44,968 bases of DNA from Nitrospinota bacterium (GTDB lineage Bacteria > UBA8248). A model generated the notes under the pieces. That model searched no databases, had not been told where the DNA came from, and saw only the letters and a list, made by a program, of their open reading frames with translations. Shown here piece after piece: positions 33,004 to 40,589 of the stretch. A program made the translations under genes and the position numbers. Location of the stretch: NCBI GenBank assembly GCA_026706735.1, contig JAPOYD010000115.1, positions 18,979 to 63,946 on the forward strand, written 5' to 3'. Position 1 is the first letter of the stretch; each line of letters begins with the position of its first letter.

Positions 33004-34104
33004 TTGACGCTTTTCGACAGGAACGAACTCGGCGTCGCCGTCGTGGGCGCCGGGAGAATCGGTACGCACCGCTCGCGTCTCGCGGCGCAGCACCCGGCCG
33101 TGCGCTTTCTGGCAATCTCGGACGCCGAGCCCGAACGCGCCAAAGCGCTCGGCGAACGCGTGGGCGCGCAGGTGGCGTCCGGGAGCAACGAGGAGGTCAT
33201 CTCCCATCCCGACGTCGGCGCCGTCATCGTCTCGACTTCGGAGTTCGCCCACGTGGAGCCGGTGCTTCAGGCGCTCGAACTCGGCAAGCCCGTGCTGGTG
33301 GAAAAGCCCATCGCCATGACCCTGGAGGATGCCGACCGCCTGCTCACCACGGCGGAGAAATACGAGACGGACCTCCGGGTGGGCTACATCATGCGCTACA
33401 AGCGGCACTATTTCCTGGGGAAAGAACAAATCAAGGAGGGACGCCTGGGCAGGCTCATCGGCGCGACGGGCCGCGTGTTCAACACCAGGGCGCAGGCGTT
33501 CGAGATATTGAAGCGCTCGGCGGACGCCACGCCCGTACTCGACGTTCTCACCTATTGGGTCGACATGATGTGCTGGTTCATGGAGGGAAACCCGCCCGTC
33601 GAGGTGGTCTGCCGGGGAGGAGGCTTCGTCTTCAAGGAGGCGGGGTATCCCAAGGTGGACGACGTGAGCTGGTCAATTATCACCTTCGCCGACGGCGCGA
33701 CCGTGAACCTGGGCATCTGCTACGCGCTGCCCGCGAAATACCCCACCGCGGGGCAGAGCATACGCCTGGAAGTCATCGGCACGGACGGCGTGATGCTGTT
33801 CGACGAAGACCACAAGGAGAACATCCTCTACACCGAAAAGGGCTACCCGCACGCCTATGTTCCCGACCATCACCTCCCGATGGTCTTTCTCGGCAGCACG
33901 TCGTCTGGCGACTGGGCGCTCGACACGATGTACGGCCCCATCGGCGATGAGACCAGGAGTTGGCTGGACCACCTCTCCACGGGGCGTCCCTGCCAACTCG
34001 CCACGGCGGAGGACGCGCGCCAGACCCTGGAGGTGACCATCGCCATGGAGGAATCCTCGCGCACCGGCGACGCCGTGAAGCTCCCCCTGGGAGAGGGGCA
34101 CTAA
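33004..34104 (+). CDS. Gfo/Idh/MocA-family oxidoreductase (second)
   Basis: This is an NAD(P)-dependent dehydrogenase. The start is TTG 33004, with AGGAGG 6 bases upstream and no ATG near. The 366-residue product has VAVVGAGRIGTHRSRLA (Rossmann), VLVEKPIAMT with the classical EKP motif, and YIMRYKRHYFLGKEQI. In place of the usual Asp-His pair near residue 180, DVLTYWVDMMCWFM is seen. The C-terminal sheet domain is complete. It resembles inositol 2-dehydrogenase-type enzymes. It differs clearly from the copy at 28786-29817 and has its own promoter, so it may serve a separate step. Confidence 0.93.
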   Translation: MTLFDRNELGVAVVGAGRIGTHRSRLAAQHPAVRFLAISDAEPERAKALGERVGAQVASGSNEEVISHPDVGAVIVSTSEFAHVEPVLQALELGKPVLVEKPIAMTLEDADRLLTTAEKYETDLRVGYIMRYKRHYFLGKEQIKEGRLGRLIGATGRVFNTRAQAFEILKRSADATPVLDVLTYWVDMMCWFMEGNPPVEVVCRGGGFVFKEAGYPKVDDVSWSIITFADGATVNLGICYALPAKYPTAGQSIRLEVIGTDGVMLFDEDHKENILYTEKGYPHAYVPDHHLPMVFLGSTSSGDWALDTMYGPIGDETRSWLDHLSTGRPCQLATAEDARQTLEVTIAMEESSRTGDAVKLPLGEGH

Positions 34105-34131
34105 GGAATGATGCTTTTTTTCCTTGAATAA

Positions 34132-34145
34132 ACGGCGCGCGCCGT
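34132..34145. promoter_or_regulatory. Perfect 14-bp palindrome upstream of malQ
   Basis: ACGGCGC followed directly by GCGCCGT, just after a TTGAAT hexamer (34124-34129 region) and within the ~120 bases between the Gfo/Idh stop and malQ. It could be an operator or the stem of a small hairpin. There is no U-run. Confidence 0.3.
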
Positions 34146-34223
34146 GTCATATCTGTATGCAGGCGGCGGGACCGGCGCCCCCTGGACAAGGTGAAGCGAA
34201 GGCGCGGAAAATTTTTCAGGTGA

Positions 34224-35762
34224 ATGGTCCTTAAAATGAACCAAGCGAATCCGTTCCACGCCAGAAAAAGCGGCATCCTGCTGCACCCCACCTCGCTGCC
34301 GAGCGAGGCTGGTTTCGGTGATCTGGGCTCCGGGGCGTTCGAGTTCGTCGATCAGCTCGCATCCTCAGGGCAAAGCTGGTGGCAGATGCTGCCCGTATGC
34401 CCGACCGACGAGACGGGCTCCCCTTATGTCTCCTCTTCCACGTTCGCGGGAAATCCGCTGCTGATATCGCTCGCCAGGCTCGCCGAAGAAGGCCTCCTCT
34501 CTCCGGAAGATTTGGAGAACCATCGCCTGCCCGACGATTGGGATATCGAGCCTGCCCAGGCGCTGCAGGTACACGAATCGCTGCTCGCAGAAGCATTCGA
34601 GACCTTCTTGAACGGCGGCGGGGCGCTCGATGCGGCATTTACGGCGTTTTGCGAGGCGCAAGCCGGCTGGCTGGCCGATTACGCGAGGTTCCGTGCGCTC
34701 AAGCGAGCGTTCGGCGGCTCCCCCTGGTGGGAGTGGCCTGAGGACGCAAGAGACCACAACCCCGATGATCCCGAGTTTGAAAAAAACATCCGCTACACGC
34801 ACTTCGAGCAATTCATCTTCGACCGCCAGTGGCGCGCGCTCAAAGACTACGCCGCCGGGAAAGGGGTCGGCTTCATCGGCGACATCCCCATCTACGTCGC
34901 CCATGATTCGGCGGACGTATGGGCGAGAACGCACCTGTTCGAACTCGACGAGTCACGTCGCCCGAGCTCTTATGCGGGCGCGCCGCCTGATTACTTCAAC
35001 CAGGAGGGCCAGCACTGGGGGAATCCCCTCTACGAATGGGCCGCGCACCTTGATGAGAATTTCGCCTGGTGGAAGATGCGCCTCACCGTGAACGTTGAAC
35101 GGTTCGACGCCTTGCGCCTCGATCATTTCATCGGCTTCGCGCGCTTCTGGGCGATTCCGGCAGATGCGGAATCTCCCCGAGACGGCGCCTGGCGGGAGGG
35201 GCCGGGAGAAGCCTTTTTCATCGCATTGGAGGAAGAATTGGGCTTTCTGCCGCTCATCGCGGAGGATCTGGGTTCGGTGGGCGATGACGTCCACGCCCTG
35301 CGGGACCGCTTCGGTCTGCCCGGTATGCGCGTGTTGCAGTTCGCCTTCGACGGCAGCCCGGACAACCCCCATCTCCCCCACAACATTCCCGAGAACACGG
35401 TCGTTTACACCGGCACGCACGACAACGACACGGCTCTCGGCTGGTTCCACGGCGCGGACCCGATTCTCCGCAACGAAACGCCCGCTGGCTTCGCCATCTC
35501 ACGCGCCACCGCGCTCAGAACCTTCGGAGGAGAGCCTGAGGACATTCACTGGTCGATGATCCGCGCGGCGATGAAATCAGGGGCCGCGCTCGCCATCATC
35601 CCCGCCCAGGACGTCCTGGGTCTGGGAAACGAGGGCCGTATGAACCGCCCCGGCGTCCCGCAGGGCAACTGGGTCTGGCGGATGCGCGAGGGCGCATGGA
35701 ACGGAGAAATCCAGGAAAGACTGCTGAGCATGACGCAGCGCAGCGGCCGGGCGCCTGAGTGA
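34224..35762 (+). CDS. malQ: 4-alpha-glucanotransferase (amylomaltase), GH77
   Basis: MalQ transfers glucan chains between maltodextrins in the cytoplasm. ATG 34224 follows CAGGTG closely; ATG 34236 is an alternative start. The 512-residue product is typical of bacterial GH77 (about 500 for the short type). It starts RKSGILLHPTSLPSEAGFGDLG and has the substrate-loop region SPYVSSSTFAGNPLL and GDIPIYVAHDSADVW. The nucleophile is D300 (RLDHFIGF), the acid/base E347 (AEDLGSVG), and the third acid D400 (THDNDT). All catalytic residues are present. It is functionally unrelated to the upstream catabolic genes and is probably transcribed on its own. Confidence 0.96.
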   Translation: MVLKMNQANPFHARKSGILLHPTSLPSEAGFGDLGSGAFEFVDQLASSGQSWWQMLPVCPTDETGSPYVSSSTFAGNPLLISLARLAEEGLLSPEDLENHRLPDDWDIEPAQALQVHESLLAEAFETFLNGGGALDAAFTAFCEAQAGWLADYARFRALKRAFGGSPWWEWPEDARDHNPDDPEFEKNIRYTHFEQFIFDRQWRALKDYAAGKGVGFIGDIPIYVAHDSADVWARTHLFELDESRRPSSYAGAPPDYFNQEGQHWGNPLYEWAAHLDENFAWWKMRLTVNVERFDALRLDHFIGFARFWAIPADAESPRDGAWREGPGEAFFIALEEELGFLPLIAEDLGSVGDDVHALRDRFGLPGMRVLQFAFDGSPDNPHLPHNIPENTVVYTGTHDNDTALGWFHGADPILRNETPAGFAISRATALRTFGGEPEDIHWSMIRAAMKSGAALAIIPAQDVLGLGNEGRMNRPGVPQGNWVWRMREGAWNGEIQERLLSMTQRSGRAPE

Positions 35763-35801
35763 TGGCGGTCCGGCGCGCTACGCCTCTTAAATCCTGAATT
35801 C

Positions 35802-35851
35802 TTCGCCTTTATGATGTGTCGATGCGTTTTCGCATCTTTCGTCAGGGCGAA
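35802..35851. terminator. Hairpin between convergent malQ and CMD-like genes
   Basis: GATGCG (35821-35826), TTTT loop, CGCATC (35831-35836), followed by TTTC. It is nested inside TTCGCC (35802-35807) with GGCGAA (35846-35851). It lies between two converging genes and is suitable as a shared terminator. Confidence 0.5.
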
Positions 35852-35859
35852 ATTTTCCC

Positions 35860-36387
35860 TCACGTCACGGGCGGTATCTCAAAGGCGTTCAAGGTCAGGG
35901 AAATCGCCGAGTAAAAACCCACGAGGGCGGTGAGGTCGACTACGCCCTTCTCGCCCAGCAGGGAGAACGCCTCCTGATAGGCGGCGTCCGACGCCTTTTT
36001 GGTTTCGAGCAATTCGGTGCAATACCTGTATACGCAAAGCTCGAGGTCGGTGCCTTCGGTGGGCGTTTCCTGCGCCATCACGGCGGCCACGAGCGTGGGC
36101 GTAAGGCCGCTGGCGAGCGCCTGCGCCTCGTGCGCAGAGTAGGCGTAGGTCGCCCCAAAATGGCGCGTGGTGATGATGATGGCGAGTTCGCGGATGTCTT
36201 CGGTGATGACGCTTTCCTCATAGTAAAACTTCATCAGCCCGCGAAGAGCGATGACAAGGCCCGGGCTTCGCACCCAGACGCCGAAAGGCCCGCGCACGCC
36301 GCCGCGCTGGTTGGCGATGAGTTCCTCATACGCATCTCGTTGGCGGGGCGGCATGTTCTCGGGTTCAAGCGGCGCGAGTCGGCTCAT
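35860..36387 (-). CDS. Carboxymuconolactone-decarboxylase (CMD/AhpD-fold) family protein
   Basis: This all-helical CMD-fold protein has 175 residues and an AGGAGAA ribosome site upstream. Features are an RDAYEELIANQRGGVRGPFGVW N-terminal segment (split around 15-40), RELAIIITTRHFGATYAYSAHEAQALASGL, where TxxxxxxYxxxxH replaces the more usual WxxH, and a C-terminal helix pair. There is no CxxC motif, so it is not an AhpD-type peroxidase. It resembles gamma-carboxymuconolactone decarboxylase-like proteins of unknown role found in aromatic and xenobiotic gene clusters. It is divergent from the PPOX gene and shares an 88-base promoter region with it. Confidence 0.85.
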   Translation of the reverse strand: MSRLAPLEPENMPPRQRDAYEELIANQRGGVRGPFGVWVRSPGLVIALRGLMKFYYEESVITEDIRELAIIITTRHFGATYAYSAHEAQALASGLTPTLVAAVMAQETPTEGTDLELCVYRYCTELLETKKASDAAYQEAFSLLGEKGVVDLTALVGFYSAISLTLNAFEIPPVT

Positions 36388-36425
36388 CGACGGTTCTCCT
36401 CTTGGGATCGTTCATCCGTGAATTT

Positions 36426-36434
36426 TGCTACAAT
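36426..36434 (+). promoter_or_regulatory. Extended -10 promoter element for the PPOX gene
   Basis: TGCTACAAT fits an extended -10 (TGnTATAAT), ending 42 bases before the start codon at 36476. No good -35 is placed at 17 bases, as is common for extended -10 promoters. Confidence 0.45.
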
Positions 36435-36475
36435 GGCGAAAACATCCGTTTCTCTCATTCCTAGCGAGGTATCTC

Positions 36476-36901
36476 ATGAACTTCGAAGATGCAAGACCGT
36501 TTATGGAGAAAAACCACAAGGGCATGGTCACGAGCTTAAGGCCGGACGGCACGGCGCAATCGAGCATCATCGTGTGCGGGGCGTATGAGGATTGCGCCGC
36601 GTTCGTCATCGTGCGCGGCTGGTCGGTGAAGCTCAAGAACCTGCGCAAGAACCCCCAGTGCACGGTGCTCTACGTCACTCCCGACTGGCGCACATGGGTG
36701 AGCGTGGAGGGCAAGGCCAGACTCTTCGACTACGAGAACACCGAAAAAGAGGAAATGCGCGTCATGTTCCGCGAGGTGTTCCGCGCCTGCGGGGATTCGG
36801 ACCATCCCGACTGGGAGGAATACGACCAAGCGATGGTGGACCAGGGCGCGGTCGCCGTGCTGGTCACGCCCGAGCGCGTCTACGGCCGCCTGCCGGCTTG
36901 A
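36476..36901 (+). CDS. PPOX-fold (pyridoxamine 5'-phosphate oxidase-like) flavin/F420-binding protein
   Basis: This small split-barrel protein binds FMN or F420. ATG 36476 has GAGGT 6 bases upstream. The 141-residue product has the family N-terminus HKGMVTSLRPDGTAQSSIIV, RGWSVKLKNLRKNPQCTVLY (phosphate-binding Lys/Asn strand), WVSVEGKARLFD, and VAVLVTPERVYGRLP at the end. It matches the PPOX-class F420-dependent group better than PdxH, as it is short and has no PLP-specific C-terminus. Whether the host makes F420 cannot be told here. It converges on, and overlaps by 22 bases, the end of the broken epimerase gene. Confidence 0.85.
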   Translation: MNFEDARPFMEKNHKGMVTSLRPDGTAQSSIIVCGAYEDCAAFVIVRGWSVKLKNLRKNPQCTVLYVTPDWRTWVSVEGKARLFDYENTEKEEMRVMFREVFRACGDSDHPDWEEYDQAMVDQGAVAVLVTPERVYGRLPA

Positions 36902-37827
36902 TTCTCCAGCAATTCCAAGAATGCGGCGATTCCCTCATCGAGCGAGAAGCTGTGCCGCCAGCCTGTTTCTCGCTCGAATGCTCCCGCGTCGAGGCCGATT
37001 CTGAACACCTCGCCCGGGCGCAGGGGGGCGCGCTCGACGCTTACGGGGTCTTTTCCCATCAGGCGGCAGAGGATTTCCAGCAGCGCCTCCACCTCGGTGA
37101 CGACGCCCGTGCCGATGTTGTAGACCCCGCCGTCCACGCCGCCTCTCGCCGCCGTAAGCAACGCAGCCACCACGTCATTAACGTAGACGTAGTCGCGCCC
37201 AGCGCGCCCGTGACCGTATAGGGTGAGGGGCTCGCCTTTGCTCAGTTTCTCCGCGAAAATCGATATCACGCCCGCGTCGAGCGTCGCGCGCTGTCTGGGT
37301 CCATAGACGTTGGCCAAGCGTAGTGAGACGACGGGAAGCCCGAAATGCTCCCCGTAGAAAGTGAGATAGCGTTCACCCGTCACCTTGCTCATCCCGTAGT
37401 GGGAAGCGGGGGCAAGCGGACAACTCTCATCCACAATCTCCTCTTCCGGATCCCCGTAACACGCCCCGCCCGTGGCGGCGTAGACGATCCGGGGCGGCGG
37501 CTCAAGGCTCCTGGCCGCCTCCAGAACGCCGAGCGTGCCCAAGACGTTCGCCCGCGCATCCAGGTGGGGTTCGGCCAAGCTGTGCGTCACGCTCGACTGG
37601 GCCGCCAGATGGTGGATGACGGCGGGGCGCGCCTCTTCCGCCACGCGTCGCATGAACTCCGCATCGGCGACGTCGCCCTCATGAAAAACCGCTCCCTACG
37701 GGATGTCCTCCGCCACGCCTGAGGCGAGATTATCCACCACCCAGACGGAATCGCCCGCTTCCAGACAGCCCTCCGCTACATGGGAGCCGATGAAGCCTGC
37801 GCCTCCCGTCACCAGCACGTTCGCCAT
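36880..37827 (-). pseudogene. NAD-dependent sugar-nucleotide epimerase interrupted by an in-frame amber codon
   Basis: This is an extended SDR of GalE/UDP-glucose 4-epimerase type. The full frame starts at ATG 37827 ([20 protein letters not shown], with the GxxGxxG cofactor motif) and runs in phase to 36880, for 315 residues in all. Codon 44 is TAG (37698-37696), between VAEDIP and GAVFHEGDV, a loop where relatives have an ordinary residue. The part after the stop is well preserved (HHLAAQSSV, YAATGGACYGD, SHYGMSKVTGERY, RAGRDYVYVNDV). Nothing else is damaged. This fits a recent nonsense mutation, a base error, or amber suppression. A product restarted at 37653 would lack the NAD site. Confidence 0.85.
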
Positions 37828-38439
37828 ATGAAGTCTCAACCCATGTCATATGTAAATGCAGTAATTGAATTGCAAGACAACAATTGCGGATCAGGGCGTG
37901 GATTTCAACCACGAGCCGTGTTTGTGTGCGTGAGGGATATCCTTGAATCAGAGGTTTTAGGGACAACCCCCTGTGGTTGTCCCCTATCGGAGGGCGCGTC
38001 AGGACAGGCACAGGGGCCTGTCCCTACAAAACCAACCCCCCTACCCCCCCTTGTCAGGGGGGTAAAAGCAATGCCCCTGGCGAGGGGTGAAAAAGGCCGC
38101 CCTGACAAGGGGGGTTGGGGGGTTACTGCCCCGATGAACGAGGGTTTAACACGACCGATGAAAGTGTAAGAACCACTCCCCACCCTTGAGGAGCAATCTC
38201 GTCCCGGGCGAGATATACAATTACTCCCCCCTTGAGGGGGGAGTGAAATTCGGTGCGTTCCTTTTGTGGATTTTTCAACAACCCCTTGTAGGGGGAGCTT
38301 TTTCAACAACCTCTTGAGGATCGGGTTTTCCTCCTCGGAAAACCCGAAGTTGCCCGCTCGTTTTGCCCGAACCGCCCGCTCCTGATAGCCTTGGGCTCGG
38401 TTCCGTCGCAAAAAGGTTTGTCAGTAGGAGAAATCCGGT
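37828..38439. repeat. 0.6-kb non-coding block of hairpin repeats between two epimerase genes
   Basis: No gene is visible. From left to right there are GGGACAACC/GGTTGTCCC (37960-37968, 37975-37983) and GGACAGGC/GCCTGTCC (38002-38009, 38016-38023). A long imperfect inverted repeat (38034-38059 with 38100-38124) carries C-runs and TTGTCAGGG/CCCTGACAA arms. ACTCCCCCC/GGGGGGAGT (38223-38231, 38236-38244) follows, then two direct copies of TTTTTCAACAACCYCTTG at 38271 and 38299, and TCGGGTTTTCC/GGAAAACCCGA (38321-38331, 38337-38347). Different unit families are stacked side by side, like a landing site for REP/MITE-type short repeats. Related sequence occurs at 13319-13412. Confidence 0.7.
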
Positions 38440-39432
38440 TTGGGTAAATATCTCGTCACGGGCGCTGCGGGATTCATCGCCTCCAGGGTGTGCGAATTCC
38501 TGTTGGATGAGGGCCACGCCGTCGTCGGTATCGACGACATGAACGACGCCTACGACACCCGCCTAAAGGACTACCGGCTCGTTCGCTTGAAGGCGAGGCC
38601 CGGCTTCGTCTTTCATAAAATGGACGTGACTCGTCTCGAACTCTTGCGCGCGTTGTTCACGGAAAACGCCGGTGGCGACACGCCGCCTTTTGACGCCGCC
38701 CTGAACCTGGCCGCGCGCGCAGGCGTAAGACAGTCCATCGGGGATCCCCGGGCGTATTTCGAGACCAACGTCACGGGCGCGCTGAACCTGCTGGAGCTTT
38801 GCAAGGATTTCGGCGTGATGAAGTTCGTGCTCGCCTCCACCTCGAGCGCCTACGGGGCGGATACGCCCGCACCCTTCCGGGAGGACGCCCCGAGCGACAG
38901 GCCGCTCTCTCCCTACGCGGCTTCCAAAAAAGCGGCCGAGGCGCTGTGCCACACCTATCATCATCTGTACGGGATCGACGTGACGGTGCTGCGCTATTTC
39001 ACCGTCTACGGTCCGGCGGGACGGCCCGACATGAGCCTTTTCCGCTTCACGCAGTGGATAGCGGAGGGAATGCCCGTGCTCGTGTATGGAGACGGAACGC
39101 AGTCGCGCGATTTCACCTACGTGGACGACATCGCCCGGGGCACTATCGCGGCCATCAAACCGGTAACGTATGAAATCATCAATCTGGGCTCGGACGAGCC
39201 CGTCGTCCTGAACGACGCCATCGCCCGCATCGAAGCCCTCACGGAGAAAAAAGCCCATATGCGCCACGAGGAAAGAAACCCCGCCGACGTCAAGGCCACA
39301 TGGGCGAACATCGAGAAGGCGGAGAAGCTCCTGGGCTGGCGGCCGCAGGTGAGGCTCGCAGAGGGCCTCGCGCATCTGGTGGAATGGTACGCCGCCAACC
39401 GCGAATGGACGAAAAAGATACGGACCGACTAG
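38440..39432 (+). CDS. NAD-dependent epimerase, UDP-glucuronate 4-epimerase-like
   Basis: This extended SDR acts on nucleotide sugars. The start is TTG 38440 with AGGAG 9 bases upstream. The 330-residue product has YLVTGAAGFIASRVCEFLL (the third glycine of GxxGxxG is Ala-Ser here), GIDDMNDAYDTRLKDYRL, which is typical of UDP-glucuronate 4-epimerases, LAARAGVRQSI, the STSSAYG catalytic Ser region, Tyr-Lys in SPYAASKKAAE, YFTVYGPAGRPDMSLFRF and RDFTYVDDIARG. It is complete, unlike the neighbouring broken epimerase. It probably supplies a surface polysaccharide precursor. The repeat block directly upstream includes a hairpin 90 bases before the start. Confidence 0.93.
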   Translation: MGKYLVTGAAGFIASRVCEFLLDEGHAVVGIDDMNDAYDTRLKDYRLVRLKARPGFVFHKMDVTRLELLRALFTENAGGDTPPFDAALNLAARAGVRQSIGDPRAYFETNVTGALNLLELCKDFGVMKFVLASTSSAYGADTPAPFREDAPSDRPLSPYAASKKAAEALCHTYHHLYGIDVTVLRYFTVYGPAGRPDMSLFRFTQWIAEGMPVLVYGDGTQSRDFTYVDDIARGTIAAIKPVTYEIINLGSDEPVVLNDAIARIEALTEKKAHMRHEERNPADVKATWANIEKAEKLLGWRPQVRLAEGLAHLVEWYAANREWTKKIRTD

Positions 39433-39488
39433 CGAAGCCCAGGCCCTTCATGAACCAAGATTAGATACATCTCTTATTCAAGAACCGT

Positions 39489-40337
39489 TCATTTCAATGG
39501 CCATATCTTGCGGGTTTTCAGAAAATTATCAGCTACCCGATAGGTGTTGAAGTATTCGTATACACCAAAGAAGGCTTCGACATTGTGCTCGCCGCAGGCC
39601 TTCTGAGATAGCTGTGAAAAAACATCAGAAAGCCAACGAACAACCATCAAAGCATAAAATCGACTAAAACATTGCACGATTTCGGTTTGCCCAGTACGGA
39701 CTGAAGCTGAATAAACATCCTTTATAGCATCACCTTCTTCGTCAAAGTAGAAAACTGTGGAAACTGATGACATTAAGGAATCTATAATCGTTGCATTGCC
39801 TTCAACTCGCTCCTGCACAGGTTTCCCGTAGTAATGCTCAGCCAGAATAAGTTCGACGACATCACCCCACCATTTGCGGATAGGCTCTTCTGGCCCAAGA
39901 TTGGGGTCACCGAGTGAAGCAAAATTCGCATAGCGTCCGCGACTTGCATCAGCGAAAGCATCAAGGCATTCGACTATAACATTACTGATTTCTGAATTTG
40001 GGCGAGTGTATTCTAGTACCAAATTGTGGTTGATTGAAATTTCATTCACGGTATCCAGTAACAAAACCAATTTGTGCCCGAAATTTCTTACGACCTCTTC
40101 GGCGGGCATCTGGCCGTCGTTCAATATAGTGAAATCTGCCACGAGGATCAGTTTTGCGAGTCGTTCCAGACCAATCGAAAGACCAAAAAAGGCAGTATAG
40201 TACTCACCTTCCTTGTCAGCGTAATTGGCTTTGCCCAAGCTGGTGACACCCGAACCGATAAGATGACGCACAAGAGAAGCCTCGCGTCCTATTGAATGCC
40301 ACCCTGGGGCTTCCCACGGATTTTTTTGCTTAACCAT
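39489..40337 (-). CDS. Uncharacterised protein, HEPN-like helical core possible
   Basis: The function is not recognised. ATG 40337 has GGAG 7 bases upstream. The 282-residue product is predicted mostly helical. Residues 46-65 (EYYTAFFGLSIGLERLAKLI) and 83-95 (VRNFGHKLVLLLD) resemble the paired helices of HEPN-type proteins, in which a [F/Y]GHxLxxLL box follows an ERLxKL helix, but the standard HEPN RNase motif Rx4-6H is not clear. The gene is much more AT-rich than its neighbours and stands alone between opposite-strand genes, suggesting recent acquisition. HEPN proteins often act in toxin-antitoxin or phage defence, but no partner gene is adjacent, so this stays a guess. Confidence 0.6.
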   Translation of the reverse strand: MVKQKNPWEAPGWHSIGREASLVRHLIGSGVTSLGKANYADKEGEYYTAFFGLSIGLERLAKLILVADFTILNDGQMPAEEVVRNFGHKLVLLLDTVNEISINHNLVLEYTRPNSEISNVIVECLDAFADASRGRYANFASLGDPNLGPEEPIRKWWGDVVELILAEHYYGKPVQERVEGNATIIDSLMSSVSTVFYFDEEGDAIKDVYSASVRTGQTEIVQCFSRFYALMVVRWLSDVFSQLSQKACGEHNVEAFFGVYEYFNTYRVADNFLKTRKIWPLK

Positions 40338-40542
40338 TATTTGCTCCACATTTCTAGTAACAGATTGGGGAAATCTCTGCCCCAATGTATTAGTTTCAAA
40401 CCAATTTCAAAACCGTTTTAACTGTATAAATGGATGCTAGTTAGATAAATCCGAGCAAGTTATCTTCTTTGCGTTCCCATTTTAGGGAACACAACCCTAT
40501 CATCAAAATTATGATGCAGCTAAAGTAACCATTACTACAGGT

Positions 40543-40548
40543 TATAAT
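40543..40548 (+). promoter_or_regulatory. Perfect TATAAT -10 box before the alcohol dehydrogenase gene
   Basis: TATAAT lies 41 bases before ATG 40590, in an otherwise gene-free AT-rich gap (40338-40589). No convincing -35 is seen at 16-18 bases. Confidence 0.4.
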
Positions 40549-40589
40549 CCTTCGTAGAATCAGGGTTCTATTCTCTTGTGGGAGACGAC

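Noticed and set aside
36880-37653. Intact short epimerase starting at 37653
   Set aside because: It would lack the whole NAD-binding N-terminus, which is present in the same frame upstream of the TAG.
37696-37698. Pyrrolysine or programmed readthrough at the amber codon
   Set aside because: No pyl genes or context support, and a loop position in an epimerase gives no reason for a special residue. Nonsense mutation or base error is simpler.
37960-38347. CRISPR array
   Set aside because: The repeats are of different sequences and sizes, mostly inverted, with no regular spacers and no cas genes.
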